Assembly (NCBI RefSeq): GCF_921293095.1
Contig: NC_060257.1
Location: 57,324,968 to 57,388,967 of the forward strand
Length of the DNA stretch: 64,000 nucleotides
Direction: 5' to 3'
Origin: Ischnura elegans
Lineage: Eukaryota; Arthropoda; Insecta; Odonata; Coenagrionidae
This document shows, piece after piece, positions 11,191 through 23,569 of the stretch. The position numbers and the translations under genes are program-made. Positions within the stretch are counted from its first letter, which is position 1; every line of letters starts with the position of its first letter. The notes below the pieces were generated by a model. It had not been told where the DNA came from, did not search any database, and was given only the letters and a program-made list of their open reading frames with translations.

Positions 11191-12527
11191 GTGAACTGGG
11201 GTAATTTTGGCCCTTTCCAAGTAACTTCGGCTTAGAGACATAGAAGGATTCATAGTTCTGTATTATGCTATTTGCATTGAGCTGTCAACTTCGTTCTGGC
11301 ATCAGTCGACAAGCAGAAAAACTGACTTCACTCCTGAATAAGTTTAGGTTTTCGTTCCATAGATTTGAAGGAATTTTGAAAATTAACCGATGATATATAT
11401 ACATTGATACATTTCAGTATAAAATGTTTTTTCCTAGAGGAAATGTTGTTTATTTTTTGTTTTTTCATTATTACCCGAATAAAATAAATATAGAGGTTAA
11501 AATCAAGATATACTTGAATACAGTATTGCAAGAGATATTTTGTGTGTTGTATTTTTGCTCTAACTTATAGTTTAGAACTAAATATGTATGCTTTTGTTAT
11601 ACTGAACCAAAGTTACCACAATCGAAGGTAACTTAGCCCCAAATTTTTGAAGAAAAAATTCATAGTTGTCAAAATAGTTAGATGGATATGTTACCTATGG
11701 CCTTGAATTGGAGGTATACGATCTTTAAACAGTTTTAACCACTTTATATACCTTTTTTTATTTATTTTAAAATTACATTTGTATGCTTGTTTCCAAGAAA
11801 TCATGAAAATTTGGGCCATAGTTTTCCCATTTGACACAATAATTTTATTCCCCCAATATATTACTCTCTGGGTTGACGATCAGGCAATTGGAACTTCGAT
11901 AGATGGTCGTATGAATCCACATTAATGCTAAAAATTAACCCTTGTAAGTTCCAATTCAAATCAACCCGCAGCAAACATAGCATAAATACGGGAGCAACTG
12001 TATTGTTATTGTCCTCTCCATCTCTCAAGCCTATAATATCTCAAACGATTGAATAAGATATCCGATTTCTTTTCCTCATCCACGATTGACCATTAAGGTA
12101 TAAGATAGGTGGTTTGGAATGTTTCTCTACATCCTTTTTTTGCGTCACTTTTCTCCAGCCTTTATAATTTTCTCCACGAGTTCTACTTCGTTCCGATTCA
12201 CCGGTAGAAAATTGATCCAATTTTGTTGACTTCGAGGAGCTCCCAGTTTTCGTAATCCGCGCGCTGCCGAAGGCAATCCAGCAGCTATCGCGTAACGAAG
12301 GCCAAAGCTATGATTGGAGAGACTCGCCTTCAGTCTGACGTGCCTCGATTCAGAGGCGGGAATAGAATTAGAGCAGGGGTGTCATGGTACCGGAACGCCG
12401 TTCCGGTACTGCTTGACAAACGCCATAATAGTGAAATAACACTCGTATCAATTTTGTTGCCTCTAAATTTCAATATATACATTCGAAACCAAAGCAAAAC
12501 ATATTGTAATAAAATAAAAAACACATG
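11191..12527. other. unassigned AT-rich DNA
   Basis: No gene, RNA or repeat boundary was recognised in this stretch. Reading frames are short. Confidence 0.5.
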
Positions 12528-13186
12528 AATAGGGTAGTTTCCTTCATCAAAGAAAATGAAATGCATTGATTACGATTCGCTACCCACCATTAGTGTATTC
12601 ATGATATACAAATTATTGGTTCTAGAAATCCCAGTTTAGACGAATGGCAATGGTAAATTTTAACCATTGAAAAAGGCCAGATTGGCGCCCATGCGATTCC
12701 ACTCCACGTGACGTCACAGGAACCTAGTTTCTATACGAGTAGATAGTAGTTTTACATCGTCTGAGATTAACAATACATGCATGAGGCACAGAGCTCAGGG
12801 AAACATCTCTTAATAATCACACATTAAAAATACGTTCGGAAAGTTTCCTTCGTTTGATAGGGGAATAATAATCCTTATTTAAGCCAAGCGCTACCTGCTA
12901 GCAGGGTACTCAGCTACCTGCTAGCAGCCTGCGTCGTATCAGCGCTCAAGCCTCGCCCCAAGGTCACCTCACAGGGCGACAGCTAGAACCAGAAATACGT
13001 CTCACGGACATTTCCCAGCATTCCTACTTAGCCGTCGCATTTTCACGCGCTTGAAATTTTTCTCTTTTCGTTTAATCGCGAAAAATAGATATCGTCATTC
13101 GAAAATCTAAGAGCGTGAAATGCGCACTCCAGGAGTGATAATCTTTCGATTTAGGCAATAAAAAAATAATAGGAAACCACCCTATT
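12528..13186 (-). mobile_element. MITE family A, copy 1
   Basis: This 659-bp member of a family has six copies in the window. Ends are AATAGGGTRGTTTCCT and its inverted complement. Internal landmarks, here on the reverse strand, are a run reading CGCAATCAATGC, TGGCATCGCATGGGCGCCAA, GTGACGTCACGTGGAGT, CTAGCAGGTAGC palindromes, GACGTCGTTCTGG and CGCGCGAAAACG. There is no coding capacity. A TA target duplication could be hidden in the AATA/TATT ends, but no longer duplication flanks any copy. Confidence 0.85.
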
Positions 13187-13358
13187 CGTCATAAAAAAAA
13201 AACATACAGAGTAATATCTCTCTTCTAAAAAAAGTGTTGAGTAAAGTGCGTTCCGTCAGAGCTAATTTTGCCATGTCACTGTATTTTTTGTATTTATTGT
13301 ACTGACATTACATTGTCACTGAATAAGAATTCCCTTCTTGAAAACAACCGTTTGGCTC

Positions 13359-13620
13359 AAGAGGACTGTGTAGAGGATGCCCAATTCCATCCCTTAGAAG
13401 ATTGATTTCTGTTGATTCTTCGGGCGCATTTTAATCGGTTTTCAAAATTGTCCTCGCCACGGTGATGAGTGCAATGCGACCCCTTTTTTCCAGTATTTTG
13501 CAGTATATTGTTTGTAATTGCTAAAACTAGCTGTGGGGAGTTGAAAATTTGATAAATAACATCATCATAAATGTCAATTTCTGTCGACTCCCCTATTTTG
13601 CAGTATGATGTTTGCAAATG
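13359..13620 (-). repeat. dispersed repeat family B, copy 3 (truncated)
   Basis: Starts CAAGAGGACTGTGTAG and follows the family through TTTTAATCGGTTTTCAAAA and GCAATGCGAC to TTTGCAGTAT. It then has a duplicated internal piece: the ATTTTGCAGTATRWTGTTTG block occurs at 13493 and again near 13593. Confidence 0.7.
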
Positions 13621-13919
13621 AGAGTAATAGCATTGAAGAGTTTTGTATTTTATGAATCACATCATCGCGTACATAAATTTCCGGATAGATATGGGATTCG
13701 TTTTTCCCCCGCTTTAATGAATGCTAGGCGCAGCGTCGTATGAGCAATTCCATTTTATTCGTTAACGTCTGGGTTCCCAACGGCCTACTTGCGGCCTACA
13801 CGTAGATGTTATCACCAATTAACTTTTGCAGCAAATACAGTTTTGCCAGATTTTTTTCTCATTTCCCCTGACATTATAGTGGCCCCACTTTCGATATATC
13901 CGTTTAGCAGTGATGCATA

Positions 13920-14605
13920 GTCATCATCAAAAGTCAACAATCCTAAGATTGGTATGACGCAACTCTCCATTTCTCTCTCCTATCCGCTAACCTTTTAATA
14001 GGAATGTATTTCTTTTCTTTTTCGTTCTTTATAACCTGTCCTATGTAACTCATTCGGGGCCGTCCCTTGCCCTTTTTCCCTTCCACTTGCCCTTCAACGA
14101 TTGTCTTCATCAGACCATCGTGCCTCAAAATGTGGCCAACTACGTTGTCCCGTCTTCTGCTTCAGGATTTTAGGAGGCTTCTCTTATCTCCCACTCTTCT
14201 TAGCACTTCCTCATTACTTACACTCTCAATCCATTTTATCTTCATCATTCTTCGGTAGCACCACATTTCGAATGCCTCCACTCTTGACTTCTCTGCTGCT
14301 GTCAACGTCCAAGCCTCGCTTCCATAGAGAGACATACTCCATATTTAGCATCTGTTGAATTGTTTTCTTACTTCTATTCTTGTATTCTCAGTTGTAAGAA
14401 GGCTCTTCTTTTTGTAGAAAACCCTCTTCGCCTGCGCTATTCTACTGACCATTTCTTTCTTGCTTCGTCCATCGTTGGTAATTCGGCTTCCCAAGTAAGG
14501 AAACTCTTTCACCTCTTCAAGCTTATGCTTTCCTATGTTAATCTTTGTCGTAGCCTCCTCTCTTTTGTTCCAAACTTAATATCTTAGTCTCTTTTGATGC
14601 ATAGC
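13920..14605 (-). pseudogene. RTE-type LINE reverse transcriptase 3' relic
   Basis: On the minus strand this aligns with the C-terminal half of the RTE protein at 58113-59015. The recognisable order is TKIL..., YLGS-like, a WYRRMMK-like stretch, then MRHDGLMKTIVEGQVEGKKGKGRPRMSY in the longest open piece (13943-14128; quoted here in two parts: MRHDGLMKTIVEG and QVEGKKGKGRPRMSY). The 3' end at about 13920-13960 has the family's CAACAATCCTAAGATTG and TCATCATC tail. Multiple frameshifts and stops break the frame, so it cannot encode a working protein. Confidence 0.8.
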
Positions 14606-16790
14606 ACAAGTATTTAAGTGAAAGAGAGAAGACGCAATTGGGCAAATTTTCAGGAAACATTTGTTCAGCCATCAACAGCGTCGTAGGAAGAGGTTACAGA
14701 AAAAATATAGAGTGAAGACATTGTATAACAACAGGTAATAGGACAGGATATTTAGTGTTATTCAGCTGTATGAGATGTGGAGCTGGAAGCCTGTGTAAAA
14801 CCAAACCCTAGAGGTGGTCTTGTTGCGACAATGCTTTGGACATACAAACGTGCAGATCTTTCTATTAACCTGTTATTACCCAGTGTTGCTTCTAAGTAAC
14901 ATTATAAATGTATGCATTTTGAGCCCTGTTCGGGATATATTAAATCTACGTGTTCCCTGGTGCTGTAAAGTTTGATGGCGAAATATATATCTGGCACAAT
15001 AATTTTTATTGAGTGAAAATTTTTCTCATTTTCAAGGTGAGAAGTCTTGAAATTTAATTCCTCCCAAAAGCAGTTCTGGGATAGAAAGGGCTAACCGGCA
15101 ATTTTTAATGCCAAGTTACTGATTCGGTTAATCATGGTTAAGGAGTTTACTGCAGAAGGCAGAATAGTCTACCACCTCCAGTAAGCAGTGTAGACCTCAT
15201 CATGAAGTATAGGTTTTTCTCTCTACCTCACCTTGCTCGTAAACCCATCCGTCTCTGCCTTAAGGCAGTAGATGAACAGGGAATAATTTCATTTGTAGTA
15301 TAAGTTCGTGTTTGTAAAGGTATTTGAAACCACTTATCAATAATGTTATTCCCATGTCAAATTTAATGAGAATAATTATCTGCGTCTTTTCTCTACCAAC
15401 CAACTGCATTGTGATGAAAAAATATGGGCCCGGAAACATGTTTTTGAGATACTTTGGACCTTATTAGTGCATTCCGATTCTTTACCAAAAAATCGATGAG
15501 ATGATGGTCGATCTAGTCGCATAGCTATGCGGTAAATCTTTCGATTTTCCTCAAAACTCGCCCAATTAACGTTCGCCCTGTCAATGCCTGGCCAGGGGAA
15601 ATTTAAAAAAAAGAATTTAAAGTATGTTCCGCTCCCTGCGGACAGCTGTCTCACGGTTGTGATTTTGTCATTTCATTTGATTTTTTTTATTTTCACTTTT
15701 CGCCCGCCCATTCTTCTGCTGTTTTTTTTTTATTTTTTTTTTGCGTTAGCTGCCGCGAACTGATTTATGTACCGTCCCTCCGGGAACCTGTTTAGCGCTC
15801 TCCCGTCTGTGAGGATCGCCTACCATTTCCGCGTCCGCAACGGCACGTAAGCTATTCCGCAATTCGCGAGTCACTTTTTTCATATCTCTCCTCTCCCGAT
15901 TGTCCATCGGCGGAACTAAGGAATGGGTGGAGATGGTAATTTGTTCGATGGCTTTTTAGTTAATGACCGAGGTGAGACCAAGCAGATGAGGTGGGTGAAA
16001 TACTACCAGCGATGTGTATCGACGCGGATAGGAAGCTGAATAATATATATTACGTCAGGTGAGAGGGGAATATGTAATGCAGTAATTGGGGAGGACTTGA
16101 CCAGGACTTGTTAGTTTATGGGATTAAAAAAAAATGTGGAAACAAAAAAGCTGAAATATACGGAAGCCGCTATCCACGGAGAGAAAATAAAAACGGAAAG
16201 ATAATTGGAAATAACATATCTTTTGATGCTTAGACTTGGAATGACCGATATCTTTTTGATGTGTGTTTTTATATACTTTTGAAATCTTTTTATATATTTA
16301 ATTTTCTGAAGTTCATTTGTTGTTTTTTGTATTTGTTTTTATTTTTTAGTGTTTTGTGTTGAGTTGGTTCCTTGGTTACAAAAAGGAAAACAAGGGATTG
16401 TTGAGGAAAAAGTCATATTGATATGCGTGGGATGAATTAAGATAAAATGGTGTCGAGAGATACTGAAGTTTTCTTTTATATGATAGCTTTGATACACTAC
16501 TTTCTAATTTCCTGTATAAATATATTATCTACCAACGTATATGCGTTACAAATATGTTAAGCGAATTAGGCCGTTACCCGCTAGGTACTCGGAGGCTGCG
16601 CGTTAGGTTTAGATTGCTGGAGCTATTGAGGATAGATACCTGGTAAGAGCAACACAGAGAACATCATATTAGAGTCCCACTACGCTTCCAGGTCCGACAG
16701 AAGTGATAAATTGCCGAACGGATTGGTATGGGAATTATTTTTTCCCCGAACAATAAGGGACTTTAATAAATGCTAGTCTTAATTACGTTT
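14606..16790. other. unassigned DNA
   Basis: No host gene is seen. A poly-T/poly-A-rich stretch lies at 15680-15745. The sequence ATGGGAATTATTTTTTCCCC..TTTAATAAATGCTAG at 16727-16775 resembles ATGGGATTCGTTTTTCCCC..TTTAATGAATGCTAG at 13689-13727, so both are fragments of one dispersed repeat. Confidence 0.4.
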
Positions 16791-16804
16791 GAGAATTTTA
16801 TTTT

Positions 16805-17220
16805 TATACGTAAACGGCTGATGTCCCAACATTCCCCACCAAACTTTTTTTTAGGCGGCTTGTGGGAGAGATTGTAGATTAAGTTTTCATCTCTTTACCA
16901 GTCTCAATATTATGTATTAAGCTGAATATATGTAATATATGTATGTACAGCTGAGCGCATATGTGTTTTATGGGTAATGTGTTGTTTGTATGTTGCTTTA
17001 AGCAATAGCAGAAAGTTATATACTGACTATTAGAACGTTGATCGGAAATCAATTTTTTTATTCTATAATTTAGTCATTCCTTATATACCTTAATTTTATA
17101 AGTTAGTCATTTAGTCGTAATTTCGTTAGAGCATTTCCTTTTTATGTTTAAATGGCTGCTGTCCTTACACCCCCTGCCACACGCTTTTTAGGCGGCTTGC
17201 GGGGTAGTGTGTAGATCATC
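16805..17220 (+). repeat. two LINE/SINE 3'-tail fragments
   Basis: 16810-16885 and 17150-17215 each match the tail CTGNTGTCC, AACACCCCCTGCCACACGCC, TTTTAGGCGGCTTGCGGGG, GTAGAT of the SINE at 54100-54300. They are direct copies about 340 bp apart and are followed by nearly identical TTAAGTTTTCATCTCTTTACC blocks, which indicates a local duplication or two tandem insertions. The stretch between, about 16930-17050, recurs at 20230-20340 (GAGCGCATATRTG, ATTGTTTATATGTTT, TTAGAACGTTGATCGG). Confidence 0.65.
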
Positions 17221-17261
17221 TAGAATTTAATAATTAAGTTTTCATCTCTTTACCAGTCTCA

Positions 17262-17300
17262 GTATCATCATTACTGGTCAACAATCCTAAGATTTGCTTC
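17262..17300 (-). repeat. RTE 3'-end fragment
   Basis: ATCATCATTACTGGTCAACAATCCTAAGATT (17265-17295; first half ATCATCATTACTGG) is the reverse complement of the 3' terminus of the RTE copy at 58113-59035. It is a severely 5'-truncated insertion. Confidence 0.65.
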
Positions 17301-17533
17301 AATGTGTACAATAAGTGCTCGCGTGGGGTTACAGGGAAGAAGGGACTTTCTACTCAAGATCTCGGACCAATCAGGCCAGTGCTGGGCCGCCGGGACACCG
17401 TGACGTATCCCGGTACGCCCTCCAGGCTGGAAATATTTGGCGCCCTCATCTTCCGTAACTAAAAAAATGTTACAGTCAGAATACCAATATTGATCAGTAA
17501 ACTTGATTTCAATGATGTCTCATTGAAAAGCAT

Positions 17534-18215
17534 AATAGGGTGGTTTCCTGTTATTTTTTTATTGCCGAAATCGAAAGATTATTACTCCTGGAGTACGTAT
17601 TTCACGCTTTTAGATTTTTAAATGACCTATCTATTTTAAAATAAATCTATTTTTCGCGATTAAATGAAAAGTGAAAATTTTCAAGCGCGCGAAAACGTGA
17701 CGGGTAAGTATGAATGCTGGGAAAACTCCAGTGTGACGTCGTTCTGGTACCCGCTGCCGCAAGTTAGGTGACCTTGGGACGAGGCTCTGAGCGCTGATAC
17801 GACGCAGGATGCTAGCAGGTAGCAAAGTACATGCTAGCTGGTAGCGCTTGGCTTGAATAAGGATTATTAATACCTTATCAAACGAGAAAAACTCTCCGAC
17901 CTTAGCCAGTTTTAATAGGTGACTATTAGGACATGTTTCCCTGAGCTCTGTTCCTCATGCATGCATTGGTAACCTCAGACGATGTAAAACTCCTATCTAC
18001 TCGTATAGAAACTAGGTCCCTGTGACGTCAAGTGGAGTGGCATCGCATGGGCGCCAATCTGGCCTTTTTCAAATGAGGATAAAATTCACCCTTGCCATTC
18101 GTCTAAACCGGTATTTCTAAAACCAAATAATTTGTATACTATGAAGACACTAATGGTGGGTAATGAATCGCAATCAATGCCTTTCGTTTTCTTTGATGAA
18201 GGAAACTACCCTATT
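17534..18215 (+). mobile_element. MITE family A, copy 2
   Basis: Complete 682-bp copy. It begins AATAGGGTGGTTTCCT and ends GGAAACTACCCTATT, with all the family landmarks inside. The palindromic CTAGCAGGTAGC..GCTAGCTGGTAGC segment lies at about 17812-17845. Non-coding. Confidence 0.9.
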
Positions 18216-18726
18216 AACGCCGTCATGAGTAAAGAAAATAAGTATTAAAATTAATATAATACCACGTACGAAGATCATGTATTACTTTACCAAGACCTAA
18301 CCTTACCCTGTACAAACGTTTCTTGTTTATAGGCCCAAAAGTGTATAACTTATTACCTGATTCATGTCTGAAATAAAAAAATAATAACGCAATTATGAAA
18401 AATATACAGTCTTGGTTGTTTATAATGCAAAGTATGGAGGATATTTTGTTTAATATATTACTATATAATACATGTACGTACTTACTTCAATTCAAATGCT
18501 GTGCCTAAAATGTTTCTATGTCAGCATGACCCTTTGTAAATGATGGTATCCATAAAACAGGTTGTCCTTAATGGCTACCTAAAGTTACTCCTTTTTATGT
18601 AGTTAATTCTATTATGAACTTTTTATTTTTTTTGGAGTAATAAAACAATTTATTTTATTTATCTGGTAAGATTCGATTCAATCTCAAGATGGTGGTGGGG
18701 ATTAAAATTTCACACACCCTCCCCCT

Positions 18727-19254
18727 GCACGGAAAAAAAAGATTTGATTAAAACTATCAAACTGGTGTGATATGGAATATTTTTGTTAAATATACTTAAA
18801 CTTTGACGTAAATTATTAAGCACTTGATTTATTTTACCAAACGATCTTGTTATATTTCATCAAACATTTTGATATTTCATAATTTGGTCAATTGTACGAA
18901 AGAGTTTGGTAAAAATAACTGAACTACATAATTTAATACGATTCTGAGTTTGGTAACTTTCATCGAAGTTATGATTAGTTTTACGAAGGTGATTGCTTGA
19001 TTGGTATGAGTTGGGTTCTGGGTTGAAAATCTTTCACGTGTGCACGCTAAATCGGTTTTATTATCCTTTCGATTTTGATAGTTTTTATCGAACTGCTGTG
19101 GCCATTTCGGTAACATTTACCAAATCATTTTGATAGAATTTATCAAACTGGTTTGGTAATTATTACTGAATTTTTCAATGTGCCATATGAACCCAAAAGT
19201 TTGATATATTCCATCAGAATTCGATAGTTCTAACTAAACTTTTTTTCCGTGTGC
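18727..19254. mobile_element. TIR element with CACGGAAAAAAA ends and internal palindromic repeats
   Basis: The left end reads GCACGGAAAAAAAAGATTTG. The right end, read inward, is GCACACGGAAAAAAAGTTTAG. The interior is packed with a degenerate motif of the form TTTGRTAA, then 4-7 bases, then TTAYCRAA (for example near 18755, 18830, 18885, 18910, 18950, 19075, 19105, 19130 and 19155). Each motif is a small imperfect palindrome and the array makes up nearly the whole element. No protein is encoded. It is a non-autonomous DNA transposon; the superfamily is uncertain, and no target duplication is obvious. Confidence 0.75.
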
Positions 19255-19259
19255 AAAGT

Positions 19260-19600
19260 GTTGGCGCCTTCAGGCTATGGACGTCCACCGCCCTAAGAAG
19301 GGCTCCGGCACGTGCCTGCGAGGCATCCACTTGCTTATCCGGCCATCATGCCTCAAGACGTTGTGGATATAGTTGTTCCGGCTTCTTAATAAGGCTTCAA
19401 TACATTTCTCTCCTCTCATACTCCTCGTAGGACTTTCTCAATGCTCATTCGGTCAATTTATTTGATTTTCATTATCCTTCTCTTGCAACACATGCCGGAA
19501 CTCTTGTTTTCTTCTGTTGCTATCACTATTCATCCCTCACATTCTTGGTGCAGGAGCATACACCAAATCCAGGTTCTGATTTTTTTCTTCAATATTAATA
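19260..19600 (-). pseudogene. RTE-type LINE relic (3' part of the coding region)
   Basis: The conceptual minus-strand translation, read across frameshifts, follows the same order as the RTE copy at 58.1-59.0 kb: a YIWSMLL-like stretch, an EEN..FR-CCKRRIMKI stretch, WIDRMSIEKVLRGV-like, SRNNYIHNVLRHDGR-like, ending near 19265. Several stops and frame changes show an old, dead copy. It abuts the CACGG-ended element at 18727-19254. Confidence 0.6.
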
Positions 19601-19969
19601 TCTTCAGTAGTTTTCTTGAATGTGTGATGTAAATTCTTGAAAGTGCAGTAATATCTTGAATGCACTTTCATATCTTTCACTGCTACCCTTTGTTCATGAC
19701 GAGTTTATCGTTTAATAGTAAATATATTTTAATCAGGAATTAACAAGTCCGGTTAAGAAACTATCGATAAACGTACTCTGCCATCTCAACTTGTCGTATC
19801 TGTAAAACGGTTGAATTGCATACGATAAATTGATTTTAATTGCAATGCTCAATTGGGAATTAATTGTTCCAGATTTCTGCGGTTTAAGACTTCTGAATTT
19901 TTTTCTTAGAAACAGACCAGCAGAGTTTCATTTTATCTGAAAAAAAACCAATTTTATGATTTTTGGTTA

Positions 19970-20760
19970 GGACATGTGCGAAACTCATGTGATTAAAAAA
20001 TCGGATGTGACAATATGATTTTATTTCCTCATATATGTACGATTTCACGATCCTACAATTTTCCCCGTGCGAACCAAAGGGAACCCCTAATAATATTCGT
20101 TCTGTGAGAGGGGAATGTGTGAAGCTAAGGTGATGTTAAAACCATCTTCTACTCTTTATATTTTTTAAATTTTGGTTGGCTTCTCGGACAGAGTAATTTC
20201 CTTTTATGGGCTCTGTCAGCGATAGTAATCACGGAGCGCATATATATGAGTGTTTTGTGAGTAATATATTGTTTATATGTTTTTATGCGATAGCAGAATC
20301 TTATATACTAGATTTTAGAACGTTGATCGGGAATCATTAATGATATTTTTTGAAATTTTATTTTGTCATTCTATCCATTTTAATCAGCTTTATTATTTTT
20401 TTCACACGTTTTTATATTTTATTATTTTTTCGTTTTTACTAATTTTTTATCACTTGAATTTCGCACATGAACTAGCCAAATAATACAGATAATTTGTTTT
20501 TTACAGGTGAAATAAAACTGTGCTGATATGCTCAAAAAACTACCATGTTCAGGAAGATCGTGGATCCGTGATTAAAAAATCCGATGTGGCAATTTCATTT
20601 TATTTTCATTTTTACATGTGAAAAAAAAAATTCCTGGGTATGTACGGTTTCACGTTCCTTTAATATTCCTCGTGCGAACCGTAGGAAATCCTTAATAACA
20701 TCCGTTCTTGGAGGGGCGTAATGTGTGAGACGAAGGTGATAAAAAAAACCTTCCAAGATC
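19970..20760 (+). repeat. pair of diverged direct repeats about 580 bp apart
   Basis: About 19990-20145 and 20570-20755 share GATTAAAAAATCSGATGTG, ATTTTATTT, TGTACGRTTTCACG, CGTGCGAACCRWAGG, AATCCTTAATAA-like, GAGGGGNNAATGTGTGA and AAGGTGATNAAAAA in the same order. They could be the remains of two insertions of one repeat or of direct terminal repeats; the 420 bp between shows no coding sequence, so an LTR element is not supported. Confidence 0.6.
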
Positions 20761-21689
20761 CTCCTGAACGTAGCGGCTCGGAATGTAGGAACAGGAACGG
20801 ATAAAAGCCCAGGAGTGTTCGTGATAACAATCGTGATAGCGAGATACATAGAATTATCATCTCATTTCAATATGTTTCAATGTAAACTGAATTATTTTGC
20901 ATAAGTAGGATAAGGGTGGAGATAACGCCTGGGATGAGTAAGCTGTGGAACGCGTGCCTAAAACTAATCGCCTACACCTTTCTTTGTGGTGCGCTCCGTG
21001 AAATATTTTACTGAAAATCATATTTTTTCATTTCAGATGAATTTTTCGTTGTTATTTCGAATTTACTAGCGGCCGTAAGATTTTCATAAATGGCGTTTTA
21101 GTCGTGCTCGAAGTCGCAATTCATGAAAAAAATTTTGTTTATAATTCGCCACGAAAATAATGCTATTATAATCGTCAGAAACAATATCAAAATTGGGTGA
21201 GATTGCGTAATCAAATTGTTGATACTCGCTCAAAGACTAATTGTTTTAAAACACTTATTATGGCACATTTTCGTCCAACCTTAATTATTGAATCTCCTTA
21301 TAAAATCCTGAAAAATATTAAATAAAATGTGGAATTGGCTGGGTACCTAAGAAAAACCGTTTTCATGGTAAATGCAGATTGCCTACAAAAATCATATTTG
21401 CGCGCCATATCTGAGTAAATATGCAAAAGCAAAATAAATAGTAATGCATTTATTTTACAAAAGAGGATCCTCAAAGGTATTGCGACCCCATGTTTATGGA
21501 CCAAAAATGCTTAAAATTGTCCTTCCTACCACCTCCTTAACTATTGGAGGTTCCTCCGGAAACACCTCGTATGACACCCGTTTTTTGACCTATCGTGAAT
21601 AAAACATAATCATCATTTTATTATCAATCCAGACACGCTTGTTAGCAAGACAATAGTTTATTTCTTGCTTCATTCATTGTTTCAATTAC
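20761..21689. other. unassigned DNA
   Basis: Nothing recognised apart from a short AAAAGAGGATCCTCAAAGG fragment of repeat family B at about 21458. The stretch 21580-21650 resembles 22270-22340 (GTCGTGAAWAAARC, TTATTATCA), again in direct orientation around family B copy 4. Confidence 0.4.
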
Positions 21690-22207
21690 GAATATTACGA
21701 AAGAGGATCATCAAGTCGGCATCTAAATGTGATGATACCTCTCAATTTCAAGTTCAAGCTCAATCCGACGAACAAATTTTTTACGCCAATGGTATATCGT
21801 GAACAAAAGAAATAGCAATGCAGGAATATTACAAAAGAGGATCCTTAAGTCGGCGTCTGTAAGTTCTGTCATCCACCGCGCATTTAAATGGGTTTACAAA
21901 AGTCGCCACTCGCGTCGCTGACGGACAAATTGATCCGAGTTTGACGGGGAAATAATGTATAATTAGGGTTGTCAACCGAAATTTACATTCATGATGATGT
22001 GATTAATAAAATTCCTAACTCTGCATTGCTATTCCTCGCCATTGCAAATACTATTCTGTAAAATATTGAAAAATAATTAAGTTCGCATTGCACTCATCAC
22101 CGCGCCGCGGACATTTTTGACAACCGATTAAAAAGCGACCGAAGTGGCAACAGAAATCAGCCGTCTATGGGATGGAATTGGGCCTCCTCTATGCAGTCCT
22201 ATTGGTT
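21690..22207 (+). repeat. dispersed repeat family B, copy 4 (long form)
   Basis: Contains the family in plus orientation from AAAGAGGATCCTTAAGTCGG (about 21835) to TATGCAGTCC at 22200. It is preceded by the AATCCGACGAAC..TTTTTTACGCC extension shared with copy 2. A second, partial GAGGATCATCAAGTCGGC end lies just upstream at about 21702, so the left terminus is duplicated here. Confidence 0.8.
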
Positions 22208-23104
22208 TTAATATTGCTCACTTCTTTTTTGCCTAATTTATTCCTGGTTATTGATACCACTGGGGTGAATATATAACACTTTGTTTTGATCCGTCGTGAA
22301 AAAAGCACTACCATCTTATTATTATCAGGCCGGTCACGATTGTAAAGAGGGGCGTGAGCGACTGCGTTTGGATCTCAGTAATTTGAGTCCGTGAGTTTTT
22401 TGGGTGGGCGTGGTCAACAGATAAAAAAAATGAATAACAGTCCGCCTCGCGATAGAATAGCGATGCATATTTATACAGCCTTATACACAAGCTTTCTCCC
22501 GGCCTCGTGCCGGGTCTAGCCCGAAGGCAGTTTTCGTACTCGATAATCCATCTCAGGGAGGATCTTGATTGGACACGGAGAAGGGCATTCTCTCGCTTAA
22601 AAAAAAACAAGTTTCGAGTTACAAGGGTTCGCTGTCATCTCTCTGAGCACTCTTTGGCAGTTTTTAATCGGGTAGGTAATTAGCCGGTGGAAACATTACA
22701 GTTTTTTGTATTCATTCTTACCCGTTGCTGTGTGTAAGCTCATTATTAGTAACTATCAACGATAATCATTTGGCAAATTTTTTCTCGGCTCAAATGTGAC
22801 GAAGCATGAGTGTAAATAAGTTTTTTTCAGCCGTGGCTCTGCATTTCACTGTCATTTCTTTTGCTCGTCACTAATTGATTCTTTCATAATTAATTTGTAA
22901 ATATGAAATGCTTCGAAAGTCATTCATTATCGTGTGATAACAGGGAAAAAATTTAATTACTATGAATTTCAGTTCGAGGTAGGTATGTTTTCTTTTGTTT
23001 GAAACATTTGGTTCTCAATAAATTTGATAGTAAATGGAACTAGCGATACTTTCATCATTCAAAGGATTCGTGAATAATTGAGAAGGGGGTGGAAGAGTTT
23101 AGGA
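22208..23104. other. unassigned DNA
   Basis: No gene or bounded repeat was recognised. Confidence 0.45.
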
Positions 23105-23395
23105 TAGAATACAGCTCTATATAGTCTTCTTCTTCCTTCCAGGATTAGGCTACTAAGCCTGTTCCGGCTCCACATTACCATCTTTTCCTTGGTCTTCCCA
23201 TACTTCTCTTCCCAAATGGTTGATATTCCATTGCTTGTTTTGGAATTCTTTCATTTGGTATTCGAAGTAAATGTTCCTTCCATCTACGTTTGTAGTCTTG
23301 TAGTTTGTCAGTGACTACCTGGACACCCAGTTTATCTCTTATTTGAGTGTTTCTTATTTTATCCAATCTTGTGCAGCCTTTTGCTGACCTTAAAA
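23105..23395 (-). pseudogene. RTE-like LINE 3' coding fragment, second lineage
   Basis: On the minus strand the frame reads FLRSAKGCTRLDKIRN, then QIRDKLGVQVVTDKL, QDYKRRWKEHLLRIPNERIP, KQAMEYQPFGKRSMGRPRKRW and stop, followed by an EAGTGLVA-like stretch in the next codons. This is the C-terminal end of endonuclease/reverse transcriptase proteins common in arthropod genomes (RW..H..R....RIP, P.GKR..GRPRKRW). Only about 95 codons remain, the upstream polymerase is missing, and it differs in sequence from the RTE copies at 14, 28 and 58 kb, so it is a separate lineage. Confidence 0.75.
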
Positions 23396-23569
23396 ATTTC
23401 GTAGTATATAATATAATATAGTTCTTTATAGAAAGGAAAGGAGTCGGACTAAAGCCCGAATACCACGATCATTATTTTCTTTCGCTCAGAATGAAAGCTC
23501 AAGCGATAGGTTTTCGTGGATCAAAAGAGTGATCCTTCGACCCATTATTTCCTAATTACACATTACAAC

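Noticed and set aside
20000..20760. Direct repeats suggestive of an LTR pair
   Set aside because: No TG..CA ends, primer-binding site, polypurine tract or coding sequence between the copies.
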